Source: Amycolatopsis methanolica 239 (GTDB lineage Bacteria; Actinomycetota; Actinomycetes; Mycobacteriales; Pseudonocardiaceae). From it: DNA of 64,000 bases. The stretch is taken from NCBI RefSeq assembly GCF_000739085.1, contig NZ_CP009110.1, positions 372,001-436,000 on the forward strand, in the 5' to 3' direction. The notes under the pieces were generated by a model. It had not been told where the DNA came from. It saw only the letters and a list, made by a program, of their open reading frames with translations, and ran no database searches. The translations under genes and the position numbers were made by a program. This document shows, piece after piece, positions 1 through 7,362 of the stretch. Within the stretch, counting starts at the first letter, position 1. Every line of letters begins with the position of its first letter.

Positions 1-194
1 GGCGGCGGGTCGAGACTTTCCGGTTCGCCGAACTGGCCGACGACGAGAAGCCGGTGATCCTGCGCGCCTACCTCAAGCGGTGGGCGTGGGAGGTCGGCCG
101 GTTCTTCGAGGGCGTCGACCACCGGTCGCCCGACGAGGTGCTGCGCGGTATCGCGCCCGGCTTCCCGGTCTTCCGGATCACAGAAAGCGCTTGA
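1..194 (+). CDS. C-terminal fragment of a deazaflavin-dependent nitroreductase-family protein
   Basis: The gene enters from the left edge; only the last 63 codons (from base 3) are present, ending in TGA at 192-194. The tail, with a WEVGRFFEGV stretch, a PDEVLRGIAPG stretch and PVFRI near the end, resembles the C-terminus of small F420/deazaflavin-dependent nitroreductase-like proteins of actinobacteria. The F420-binding N-terminal part is outside the window, so the family call rests on the tail alone. Its last 17 bp overlap the 3' end of the convergent hydrolase gene. Confidence 0.55.
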   Translation, partial: RRVETFRFAELADDEKPVILRAYLKRWAWEVGRFFEGVDHRSPDEVLRGIAPGFPVFRITESA

Positions 195-1014
195 GGTGCG
201 CGAGCAGCGCCTCCGGTTGTTCCTCGGCGAGGAAGTGGCCGCACTCGGGCAGGCCCTCGCCGGTGACGTCCTCGGCGTACTCCCGCCAGATGTCCAAAGC
301 GGGCAGTGAGCCGAGCAGTCCGGCCTGTCCCCACAACGCGAGCACCGGCATCGTGAGCTTGCGCCCGGCGTCGGCGTCGTCGTGTTCGGCGTCGTCCGGG
401 AAGGACGCGCGGTAGTCGTCGAAACCGGCACGCAGGGCGCCCGGAGCGGAGAACGCGCGGACGTACTCGGCGATCGCGTCCGGGTCGAGGCCCTGCCGCT
501 GGTAGGTCCAGCGCTCGAAGAAGTACCCCAGGTAGGCCGCGATGTCCTTGCCCGCCAGCAGTTCCGGCAGGTCGGGTTGCAGGTGGAACAGCCAGTGCCA
601 GTAGCCGCGGCCGACACCGGCGTCGAGCCGCGGCCACATCTCGCGGGTCGGGATGATGTCGAGCACGGCCAGGTGCTCCACCTCGTCCGGCCGGTCCAGC
701 GCCCAGCGGTGCGCGACGCGGCCGCCGCGGTCGTGCCCGACCACGCTCGCCGACGCGAAGCCGAGCTCGTGCAGCAGGGCGGAGACGTCGGCGGCCATGG
801 TGCGTTTGTCGAAGCCCGTCCGCGGCTTGTCGGTGAGCCCGTAGCCGCGCAGGTCCGGCGCGATGACGGTGTGGTCGCGCGCGAGCGCGTCGAAGATCCG
901 GTGCCAGCAGTAGGAGGTCTGGGGCCAGCCGTGCAGCAGGACGACCGGCGGGCCCTCGCCGGCTCGCCGGTAGTGCATGCGGATGCCGTTGACGGCCGCC
1001 ATGTGCGAGTCCAT
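178..1014 (-). CDS. Alpha/beta hydrolase, haloacetate dehalogenase-like
   Basis: A 278-residue alpha/beta hydrolase. The oxyanion segment HGWPQ is at residues 28-32, the nucleophile elbow GHDRGGR at 93-99 places Asp95 as nucleophile, Asp119 follows in VLDIIPT, and His260 in ECGHFLAEE completes the triad. An aspartate nucleophile followed by RGGR, the DIIPT segment and an aromatic YWHW cluster near residue 140 are characteristic of fluoroacetate/haloacetate dehalogenases, which hydrolyse the carbon-halogen bond of haloacids; epoxide hydrolases share the fold. The product is expected to be cytosolic. It is divergent from the CGNR regulator at 1059, with a palindrome between them, so local control is likely. 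Halide specificity cannot be proven from sequence. An alternative ATG lies four codons downstream (MAAVNG). Confidence 0.8.
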   Translation of the reverse strand: MDSHMAAVNGIRMHYRRAGEGPPVVLLHGWPQTSYCWHRIFDALARDHTVIAPDLRGYGLTDKPRTGFDKRTMAADVSALLHELGFASASVVGHDRGGRVAHRWALDRPDEVEHLAVLDIIPTREMWPRLDAGVGRGYWHWLFHLQPDLPELLAGKDIAAYLGYFFERWTYQRQGLDPDAIAEYVRAFSAPGALRAGFDDYRASFPDDAEHDDADAGRKLTMPVLALWGQAGLLGSLPALDIWREYAEDVTGEGLPECGHFLAEEQPEALLAHLKRFL

Positions 1015-1026
1015 GTCTCACCTTCC

Positions 1027-1045
1027 TAACCGGTTATGACGGTTA
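1027..1045. promoter_or_regulatory. Probable operator between the hydrolase and the CGNR regulator
   Basis: TAACCGGTTATGACGGTTA contains perfect arms TAACCG (1027-1032) and CGGTTA (1040-1045) around a 7-bp spacer; the first half is itself the 10-bp palindrome TAACCGGTTA. It occupies most of the short gap between two divergent genes, where an autoregulating transcription factor would bind. The binding protein is inferred to be the adjacent CGNR protein. Confidence 0.55.
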
Positions 1046-1058
1046 GAGTACGCTGGAC

Positions 1059-1610
1059 GTGGTGAAGGCGCAGTGGGTTTTCGACGGCGGTCGCCCGTGC
1101 CTGGACCTGGTGAACACGCTCCGGGACCGGCACCGCGGCGGTCGTGAGCTGCTGACCTCGCCGTCCGCGCTGGTCGAGTGGCTGGTGCTCGCCGGTCTGC
1201 TGCCCCGGCCGGTGACCGCGCCGGCGGACTCGCTCGCGGTGGCGATCGCGCTGCGGGAAGCCGTCGACCGGGTCGCGCGGGGGGCGGGGCGGCCTGTCGA
1301 CGTGCGCCTGCTGAACCGGCACGCGCGCAACGCGCCGGTGCCGCAGTTGCGGATCGACGGCGACGGCGTGGCGCACCGGCGGCTGGACGCGCCGGACCCC
1401 GTCGAAGGCGCGTTCGGCACGCTGGCGGTCGACGCGATCGACCTGGCGACCAGTGAGGCCGACGTCCGGATCTGCGCCTATGACGACTGCGGGCTGCGGT
1501 TCGCGGACACCTCGCCGAAGCGCAACCGCCAGTGGTGCTCCATGTCGCGCTGTGGCAACCGGGCGAAGGCGCGTGCCCACTACGCCCGCACCCGCACCCG
1601 CGGCCGTTGA
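1059..1610 (+). CDS. CGNR zinc-finger transcription factor with ABATE domain
   Basis: A 183-residue protein with the usual two-part layout of the CGNR family. The N-terminal ABATE (stress-induced) domain begins with the typical segment FDGGRPCLDLVNTL. The C-terminal zinc finger (about residues 143-175) carries C-x4-C in CAYDDC and C-x4-C in CSMSRC, followed directly by the GNR signature. This family is predicted to act as DNA-binding regulators of metabolism or stress genes. It is divergent from the haloacetate-dehalogenase-like gene and probably controls it and itself. A second GTG lies at 1062. Confidence 0.82.
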   Translation: MVKAQWVFDGGRPCLDLVNTLRDRHRGGRELLTSPSALVEWLVLAGLLPRPVTAPADSLAVAIALREAVDRVARGAGRPVDVRLLNRHARNAPVPQLRIDGDGVAHRRLDAPDPVEGAFGTLAVDAIDLATSEADVRICAYDDCGLRFADTSPKRNRQWCSMSRCGNRAKARAHYARTRTRGR

Positions 1611-1635
1611 CGTTCTTCCACCCCGCCTTGTAGTT

Positions 1636-1651
1636 TGAAACGCATGTTTCA
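1636..1651. promoter_or_regulatory. TetR-type palindrome upstream of a decayed SDR gene
   Basis: TGAAACGCATGTTTCA has perfect 6-bp arms, TGAAAC and GTTTCA, around GCAT. It overlaps the ATG at 1644 of the SDR remnant. Palindromes of this size in front of a short-chain dehydrogenase commonly bind TetR-family regulators, but no TetR gene is adjacent, so it may be an orphaned operator. Confidence 0.4.
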
Positions 1652-1956
1652 GAGAGGTGGTGGCGGATGGGTGCGCCACTTCGGACGGCTCGACGTCCTC
1701 GTGAACAACGCGGGTAGCGCGAGCGACGACCTGATCGACCGGATCGTCGACACCAACCTCAAGGCGCCGCTGCGCCTGGCCCGCGAGGCGTTCGCCCAGC
1801 TCGTCCTGAACCGGGGCGTGATCGTCAACATCAGCTCGATCGCGGAGTTCCAGGCCCAGCGCGACGTGCCGGCGTACGTGGCCGGCATGGCCGGGCTCGG
1901 CGGCGTACGTCACCGGCACGACGATCGTCGTCGACGGCGGCCGCACCGCGTACTGA
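1644..1956 (+). pseudogene. Short-chain dehydrogenase/reductase remnant
   Basis: The reading frame shows the middle of a classical SDR: FGRLDVLVNNAG (the NNAG motif), VDTNLKAP and GVIVNISSIAEF around the catalytic Ser region. The Rossmann glycine motif at the N-terminus is missing. After VAGMAG the sequence jumps, with loss of frame near 1895, to AYVTGTTIVVDGGRTAY and the TGA at 1954-1956, which is the typical SDR C-terminus. The YxxxK active site and the following helices are deleted. The intact gene would have been about 250 codons; this is a relic of roughly 100. Confidence 0.75.
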
Positions 1957-2054
1957 CGCGGCAACCGGCGGCGCCCCGCACCCAGGGACGCCGCCGGCCG
2001 GTCACCTCAGTGACCGCCCCCATGAGGTGTCCCGGGGTGGACGCGGAACCGCGC

Positions 2055-2989
2055 CTGCCTGGACCTGGAACGTGTCCTTCCAGCCCGCTTCGTACTTCTC
2101 CAGCGGCCTTCGCGGCCGCGTCCAGCGGGTAGGCGCGGCGGGTCAGGATCTGGAACTCGGCCAGGTGGATGTGCATCGGGTGGGTCGGGCCGCCCAGGTT
2201 GACGAAGTTCCAGCTTGCCCAACGGCCGGGAACTGCGCGGGCAGCTCCGCCGGGTCGGTGACCTCCTGCAGCTCCCTCATCTCCAGGTGCGCCTCGCCCG
2301 CGGTGCCGGGCGGGACCAGCGCGACGAAGACGTGGTCGTGGTCCTCCGGCACGGTCGTCCCGTGGTGTAGCCGCACATACGACCGGGGAACGGCCTCGGG
2401 CAGCTTGAACTGGTCGTGCCGTTCCCGGTTCTCGACCCGGAACTGCATGACGTCCGGCTCGGTCCGGTCGGCCAGCGGTTCAGCAGCCGGAAGCGGTACC
2501 AGCGCGCGTCGACGGCGAGGTGCGGCCAGATGACCCCGTTGACCAGCGTGAACGGCCCGGTGAACGGGATCGGCACCGTGGGCCCCGTCGGGGCCGGCGG
2601 GCGTGATGAACGGGATCTTGAACAGCAGCTGCCCGGTCAGCGCGCCGGTGGCCGGATCGGTGTCCAGGTGGCGGTCGGTGATGACCGGTCCGCGCGCCGT
2701 GCAGGTGCACCACGGTCCACGCGGGCAGCGGACACGCCGTCGATGATCTCGGCGCCGGGCTGCGGTGTGCCGTCCGGGTTTCGCCAGCCAGGTGTGCGCA
2801 CCGGCGCGGTGATGTCGGCGAGTTCGGCGTACTGCTGGACGGCGACCACCGGGTGGCGCCGTCGATGTCGTTGCTCCAGTTGACCCGCAACTTCTTGCCG
2901 CTGGGCACTTCCACGGTCGGGCCGGGGAACTGGCCCTCGTAGGTCCACACTTCGGTTTCCGGCAGCCGGCTGTGCAGCGGGCGGACCAT
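2055..2989 (-). pseudogene. Decayed multicopper oxidase (CotA/phenoxazinone synthase-like)
   Basis: Multicopper oxidase homology is scattered over three minus-strand frames. In order it shows EVWTYEGQFPGPTVEV, then HPVVAVQQYAELAD in another frame, WTVVHLHGA (first His-x-His copper motif), [64 protein letters not shown] (a later copper motif) and EKYEAGWKDTFQV. At least six frame changes separate these pieces. The WYHDH motif is deleted and the terminal HCHxxxHE motif with the type-1 copper ligands is absent. The protein cannot be functional as read. Assembly error could explain some frameshifts but not the missing motifs. It lies next to the SDR relic, so this interval looks like a degrading locus. 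Confidence 0.75.
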
Positions 2990-3016
2990 GCCGGCTGGAA
3001 CCGAGGGCTTCGGGGG

Positions 3017-3643
3017 TCAGCTGGATACACGCTCCCGCGGTTTCGCCGGAACCGCTGCCGGAACCGCGACCACGCGGGCGAGCGTGATCAGCAGGCCGAC
3101 GTCCGCGCCGAGTGCGAGCCGCTGGCTCAGCCCGACGGGCAGCACGCCCGGAACCAGGTAGCTCACCCCGAACAGCAGCACACCGCCGAGCGTCAGCAGC
3201 GTCAGCCGCACGACCGCGGGGTGGTTTCGCAGGCCGGCGGGCAGGGTCCAGCCGAGCGCGGCGAGGCTGAGGAACGCGGTGGCGCAGGCGTATTCGTGGA
3301 TCTGCCCGCTCACCGGGTCGAACCGTTCCGGGTAGCTGGCGGGGAAGAACGCGGCCGCGACGAGCCCGGTGGACCAGGCCCAGAACAGCACCTGGGTGGT
3401 CCGGCTCAGCCGGTGGCCCGCGGCCCTGAGTGCCGCCAGCAGCGCGACGGACCCGCCGGCGATCGCGATCATGCTCGCGCCGAGCAGGCCGACCCCGCCC
3501 TCGGCGAGCGCGTAACTGGACAGCGTGTCCGACACCGGGTTGCGGCCGCTGACCACGTGCAGGACGAAGGCGGTGAAGAATCCCCAGCCGATCGCCACGT
3601 TCGCCGCGAGCACCCAGGGCCGGGCTCTTTCGGAAATCCCCAT
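3017..3643 (-). CDS. DUF998-like integral membrane protein
   Basis: A 208-residue protein starting at MGISERARPW (ATG 3641-3643) with about six hydrophobic segments. The segment GRNPVSDTLSSYALAEGG after the first helix and a following glycine-rich helix fit DUF998-type membrane proteins of unknown function. The frame is open further upstream, but the extension is arginine-rich and reads back into the spacer, so the internal ATG is preferred. Its 3' end abuts the decayed oxidase. Confidence 0.6.
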   Translation of the reverse strand: MGISERARPWVLAANVAIGWGFFTAFVLHVVSGRNPVSDTLSSYALAEGGVGLLGASMIAIAGGSVALLAALRAAGHRLSRTTQVLFWAWSTGLVAAAFFPASYPERFDPVSGQIHEYACATAFLSLAALGWTLPAGLRNHPAVVRLTLLTLGGVLLFGVSYLVPGVLPVGLSQRLALGADVGLLITLARVVAVPAAVPAKPRERVSS

Positions 3644-3702
3644 GTGAGCAGCTTTCCGCCGTGCGGCCCGCGAAAGATCCGGAGAAGTCCCCGATCTTTC
3701 CC

Positions 3703-4449
3703 CTAGGGTCGCCCGAACTCGACGAGCACCAGCGCCTGGTCGTCGTGGCGCTTGGCTCGCGGCCACCGCGTCCCGTCCGGATCGCCGTCCTCGGCCGTGC
3801 GGACGCTGTCGAGCACCGCGTCCACCCCGCGCGTGCGGGCCAGCCGCAGGGCTTCGGGCCAGGTGAACAAGCCGTATTCGTCGACACCGCAGGACACCCC
3901 GTCGGTGGCGAGCAGGACGGCGTCCAGCGCGGTACGTGGCCAGCTGCGGGTCAGCGCGTGGTCCGCGGCCGACGGATCGGCTTCGGCGACCCAGAACCCG
4001 CCGGGCCGGTTGCGCAGCGCCCGCACGGCCTGCTGCGTCCGCAACCGCCCTGCACGGCGCAGGGTCGCCAGCCGGTCGTCGGCGAGCACGTCGGCCGACT
4101 GTCCAAAGGCGACGATCGGGCTGTCCGCCAGCACCAGTGCGTCCACCCGGTCGTCGTCCCAGCGCAGCATCGCGACGGTGCTGGACGGGGACGATCCGGG
4201 ACGCAGGCCGTGTTCCCTTGCCACAGCGGCGATCGCTCGCGCCAGGGCGGGACGGAGATCGCCGGGCAGTTCCCGTTCGAGCTGCGCCGCGAGGCGTTCG
4301 GCATACCAGCCGCCGGAGGGCTGGTCCGGGTCGGCCGAGGTGGCGCCGTCGAGCACCGCGACCGCCCGGTCGAGCACCACGACGCGGTCCTCGGTGGGGC
4401 GCGGGCGGCCGTCGAGGCCGACGCCGGGCCGTTCGGCCACGTGGATCAC
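3703..4449 (-). CDS. PP2C-family (PPM-type) protein phosphatase-like protein
   Basis: A 248-residue soluble protein. DRVVVLDRAVAVLDGATS near the N-terminus holds the metal-binding Asp-Gly of PP2C enzymes, LLATDGVS is the central Asp-Gly strand, and KRHDDQALVLVEF near the end supplies the distal acidic pair. These are the expected Mn/Mg-binding acids of Ser/Thr phosphatases. The frame is open to an ATG at 4497, but that start would run through both operator palindromes; GTG at 4447-4449 (MIHVAERPG) is chosen. It is divergent from the HTH/Clp-N operon and could share its regulation. Confidence 0.65.
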   Translation of the reverse strand: MIHVAERPGVGLDGRPRPTEDRVVVLDRAVAVLDGATSADPDQPSGGWYAERLAAQLERELPGDLRPALARAIAAVAREHGLRPGSSPSSTVAMLRWDDDRVDALVLADSPIVAFGQSADVLADDRLATLRRAGRLRTQQAVRALRNRPGGFWVAEADPSAADHALTRSWPRTALDAVLLATDGVSCGVDEYGLFTWPEALRLARTRGVDAVLDSVRTAEDGDPDGTRWPRAKRHDDQALVLVEFGRP

Positions 4450-4465
4450 CCGTCCGACCCTAGCC

Positions 4466-4508
4466 GTCAACCTTGGTTGACAAGGTGGTGGTGTCAACGT
4501 AGGTTGAC
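4466..4508 (+). promoter_or_regulatory. Promoter with two tandem operators for the HTH/Clp-N operon
   Basis: Two near-identical palindromes occur: GTCAACCTTGGTTGAC (4466-4481) and GTCAACGTAGGTTGAC (4493-4508), 27 bp apart start to start. Within them lie a perfect -35 TTGACA (4477-4482), a 17-bp spacer and a -10 TAGGTT (4500-4505). The ATG of the next gene is at 4512, six bases after the -10, so the mRNA is predicted to be leaderless. A protein bound to both palindromes would cover both promoter boxes, which indicates repression, most simply autorepression by the downstream HTH protein. Confidence 0.75.
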
Positions 4509-4511
4509 GTC

Positions 4512-4721
4512 ATGACGAAGGCAACCGATCTGGCCGCCCGCGCGGGCGACCGCGATCCCCAGGTCGGCCTGCGTGCCGTGGCCGCGCTGCGGCGGCTGCT
4601 CGAACAGCTCGAAGCCGTGCAGGTGCGCAGCGCGCGGGCACAGGGCTGGTCGTGGCAGGACATCGCGGCCGAGCTGGGCGTGAGCAAGCAGGCCGTGCAC
4701 AAGAAGTACGGGAGGCAGTGA
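4512..4721 (+). CDS. Small HTH regulator paired with a Clp-N protein
   Basis: A 69-residue protein made mostly of one helix-turn-helix, with WQDIAAELGVSKQAVHKKYG at its C-terminal end as the recognition unit. It starts right after a -10 box with no Shine-Dalgarno sequence. Its TGA overlaps the ATG of the next gene by one base, indicating translational coupling. An HTH of this type followed by a protein with a Clp N-terminal domain is a recurrent actinobacterial pair; the HTH protein is the obvious candidate to bind the two upstream operators. The physiological signal is unknown. Confidence 0.75.
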   Translation: MTKATDLAARAGDRDPQVGLRAVAALRRLLEQLEAVQVRSARAQGWSWQDIAAELGVSKQAVHKKYGRQ

Positions 4722-5248
4722 TGTTCGAGAAGTTCACCGCGGACGCCCGCGAGGTGGTCGTCGAGGCGCAGCAGGACGCGATCCGCCTGGATTCGGAGCG
4801 GATCGACCCGCTGCACCTGCTCGTCGCGCTGCTGCACTTCCCGGAGAGCAAGGCCGCCCGCCTGCTGACCGGGTTTGGCGTGGCGCTCGACGACGTCGCC
4901 GCCGAAACCGCGCGCGTCCGCCGCCGGGGCGGGATCACCGAGGCCGACGCCGAAGCGCTCGGCGAGTTCGGCATCGACGTCGACGCGATCCTCGACCGCG
5001 TCGAGCAGGCGCACGGCCCGAACGCACTCGCCGGTGGCGCGGGTGGGCGGAAGCGGCGGCACATCCCGTTCGCCGACGAATCGAAGAAGGTGCTCCAGGT
5101 GTGCTTGAAGGAGGTGATTTCATTGGGGGGTAAGGAACTCGGGAGCGAGCACATCCTGCTCGCGCTCACCGCGCTGCGCGGACCCGCCGCCGACGTGCTC
5201 GCCCGGTTCGACGTGGACGCGCGGCGGGTCCGGCAGGCGCTAGCATGA
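4721..5248 (+). CDS. Clp N-terminal (Clp repeat) domain protein
   Basis: A 175-residue protein with two copies of the Clp N-terminal repeat. The first (about residues 1-75) begins MFEKFTADAREVVVEAQ with IDPLHLLVALL. The second (about 110-175) has FADESKKVLQVCLKEV and GSEHILLALTAL. No AAA+ ATPase module follows, so it is not a ClpC; stand-alone Clp-N proteins may serve as adaptors or decoys for Clp chaperones, which is inference. The start is fixed by the ATG overlapping the upstream stop. The last 9 bp overlap the convergent YczE-type gene. Confidence 0.8.
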   Translation: MFEKFTADAREVVVEAQQDAIRLDSERIDPLHLLVALLHFPESKAARLLTGFGVALDDVAAETARVRRRGGITEADAEALGEFGIDVDAILDRVEQAHGPNALAGGAGGRKRRHIPFADESKKVLQVCLKEVISLGGKELGSEHILLALTALRGPAADVLARFDVDARRVRQALA

Positions 5249-5872
5249 CTCGCGCCAGGTGACGTGGGGGAGGAGCGCCTGCGTGAGGGGTCCGATCGCG
5301 AGCGCGTAGAGCACGGTGCCGGCGCCCACCGTGCCGCCGAGGAACCACCCCGCCGCCAGCACGGCGAGCTCGATGCAGGTGCGCACCGTCCGGACGGACC
5401 AGGTGTTGCGGGCGGCCAGCCCGGTCATCAGCCCGTCGCGCGGACCGGGGCCGAGCCGGGCGCCGACGTACACCGCGGTCGCCATGGCGTTGAGCACGAC
5501 CCCGCCGAGCAGCAGTGCGATCTGCCAGCCCAGCGCGTGCTGGTCGGGCAGGACGGCCCGCACCAGGTCCACGGTCACCGAGATGACCAGCACGTTCATC
5601 ACGGTGCCAAGGCCGGGGCGCTGCCGGAGCGGGATCCACAGTGCGAGCACGCCGACCGACGCGATCGCGACGACGGTGCCGAAGCTGAGCCCGGTGCGTG
5701 CGGCCAGTCCCTCGTGCAGGACGTCCCACGGGGACAAGCCGAGCCCGGCGCGCGTCATCATCGCCATGCTCGTGCCGTAGAGGGCGAGACCGCCCATCAG
5801 CTGGGTGAGCCGGCGCGCGGGGCTGACCGACACGCGCACCGGCCGAAGATCGATTGCAGTCACGGCGACCAC
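5240..5872 (-). CDS. YczE/YyaS/YitT-type integral membrane protein
   Basis: A 210-residue protein with about five to six transmembrane helices. LTQLMGGLALYGTSMAMM, then ARAGLGLSPWDVLHEGL and GARLGPGPRDGLMTGLA are the conserved turns of the YczE family. Transport substrate and function are not established. It is divergent from a MocR-type regulator with palindromes between the two. The YczR-YczE arrangement is a known recurrent pair in which the PLP-binding regulator is thought to control the membrane protein. Confidence 0.82.
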   Translation of the reverse strand: MVAVTAIDLRPVRVSVSPARRLTQLMGGLALYGTSMAMMTRAGLGLSPWDVLHEGLAARTGLSFGTVVAIASVGVLALWIPLRQRPGLGTVMNVLVISVTVDLVRAVLPDQHALGWQIALLLGGVVLNAMATAVYVGARLGPGPRDGLMTGLAARNTWSVRTVRTCIELAVLAAGWFLGGTVGAGTVLYALAIGPLTQALLPHVTWRESC

Positions 5873-5883
5873 TTTGCGGTCAG

Positions 5884-5920
5884 TTGGACTGGATAACCAG
5901 AGCCAATCCGCGATAATTGG
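5884..5920. promoter_or_regulatory. Nested palindromes between yczE- and yczR-type genes
   Basis: CTGG-ATAA-CCAG (5889-5900) sits inside TTGG (5884-5887)/CCAA (5903-5906), and the second half forms another palindrome, CCAAT (5903-5907) with ATTGG (5916-5920) spaced by 8 bp. All lie in the 53-bp gap between divergent starts and are the likely binding sites of the GntR-type domain of the downstream regulator. Confidence 0.55.
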
Positions 5921-5925
5921 CTGCC

Positions 5926-7347
5926 ATGGACCCCATCGGCCGGATTTCGGCCCGCAGATTGGCCCTTGTGCTCGGGATGTGGCGTCGCAGTGGTTCGCGT
6001 CACGGGGCGGCGGATCTCGCGGCGGCGATCGAGCTGGGCGTGCTCGACGGCCAGCTGCCCGTCGGCACCCGGCTGCCTTCGGAGCGGGAGCTCGCCGAGG
6101 CGCTGGACGTCAGCCGCACCCTCGTGGCGGCCGCGCTGGACCGCCTGCGCGATGCGGGACTCGTGGCCAGCAGGAGGGGTGCGGGCTCGTGGATCACCAA
6201 GCCGCGGGGGAGGACGCCGGAGCCCGTGTCGCCGGACGTGCCGCAGGCGATCGACCTCGTCCGGGCGGCGACGCCGGCGGCCCCGGGGGTGCTGGCCGCG
6301 GTCGACCGCGCCCGGCTGCTGCTGGTCGACGAGCTGGGGCGGCACGGCTACACCGGCACCGGCCTCCCGGCCCTGCGCGAGCGCATCGCCGCCCGGTACA
6401 CCGCGCGCGGCCTGCTCACCTCGCCGGGGCAGATCCTGATCACCAACGGCGCGCACCACGCGTTCGTCCTGGTGCTGCGCATGCTGACCCACCCCGGCGA
6501 CCGGGTGCTGGTGGAGCAGCCGACGTACCCGAACGCCCTGGACGCGATCCGCGCCGCGCACACGACGCCGGTGCCGGTGGCGCTCGGCGAGCACGGGTGG
6601 GACCTGGCGGGGGTGGAGGCCGCGGTGCGCCAGACCGCGCCCCGGCTCGCGTACCTGATCGTCGACTTCCACAACCCGACCGGCTACCGGCTCGACGCGT
6701 CCGGGCGGGCGGAACTGGGGGCGCTGCTGGCCCGGACGCAAACGCATGCGGTGGTGGACGAGACGTTCGTCGAGCTGGACCTGGAGGGTGACGACGGGCC
6801 GCCGCCGCTGGCCGCGTTCGCCGGGGACTGGGCGATCACGGTCGGCACGGTGTCCAAGTCGCACTGGGGCGGGCTGCGGATCGGCTGGATCCGGGCGCCG
6901 GAGGACCTGGCGACACGCCTGACCTCGGCGCGGTTCGCGTCGGACCTGGGGTCGCCGGTGTTCGAGCAGCTGGTGCTGGCGGAGCTGTTCGACGCGGGTG
7001 ACCCGGACCCGGCCGCGCGCAGGGCCGTCCTGCGCTCCCAGCGGGACGCGCTGACCGAGGCCCTGCGGCGGGAACTGCCGGACTGGCGGTTCCGCGTGCC
7101 GTCCGGCGGGTTGTCGCTGTGGTGCCGCCTGCCGGAACCGATGAGCACGCGTCTCGCGATCGCCGCGGCCAACCACGGTGTGCAGATCACGCCCGGTTCG
7201 AGGTTCAGCGCCCAGGGCGGGCTGGAGCACTGGCTGCGGATCCCGTTCGCGCAGCCGGCGGACCGCCTCGCCGACGCCGTCACGCGGCTGGCGCTGGCGG
7301 CCGCCTCGGTGCGCGCCCAGCCCGCCGACGATCTGCCGGTGGCGTGA
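5926..7347 (+). CDS. MocR-family (YczR-type) PLP-dependent transcriptional regulator
   Basis: A 473-residue fusion. Residues about 20-95 are a GntR-type winged helix (LPSERELAEALDVSRTLVAAALDRL and GLVASRRGAG). Residues about 120-465 are a fold-type I aminotransferase domain with VDFHNPTGYRLD (PLP-contacting Asn), VVDETF and the PLP-lysine segment VGTVSKSHWGG. Such proteins sense PLP or an amino-acid ligand through the aminotransferase domain and act on DNA, usually without enzymatic turnover. ATG 5926 is chosen; an in-frame TTG three codons earlier lies inside the palindrome. It is divergent from the YczE-type gene, hence the YczR assignment. Confidence 0.85.
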   Translation: MDPIGRISARRLALVLGMWRRSGSRHGAADLAAAIELGVLDGQLPVGTRLPSERELAEALDVSRTLVAAALDRLRDAGLVASRRGAGSWITKPRGRTPEPVSPDVPQAIDLVRAATPAAPGVLAAVDRARLLLVDELGRHGYTGTGLPALRERIAARYTARGLLTSPGQILITNGAHHAFVLVLRMLTHPGDRVLVEQPTYPNALDAIRAAHTTPVPVALGEHGWDLAGVEAAVRQTAPRLAYLIVDFHNPTGYRLDASGRAELGALLARTQTHAVVDETFVELDLEGDDGPPPLAAFAGDWAITVGTVSKSHWGGLRIGWIRAPEDLATRLTSARFASDLGSPVFEQLVLAELFDAGDPDPAARRAVLRSQRDALTEALRRELPDWRFRVPSGGLSLWCRLPEPMSTRLAIAAANHGVQITPGSRFSAQGGLEHWLRIPFAQPADRLADAVTRLALAAASVRAQPADDLPVA

Positions 7348-7362
7348 CGGGCTCCGGAAGAA

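Noticed and set aside
4450..4497. Upstream start (ATG 4497) for the PP2C-like protein.
   Set aside because: It would translate through both operator palindromes of the divergent promoter; the GTG at 4449 begins where family-like sequence begins.
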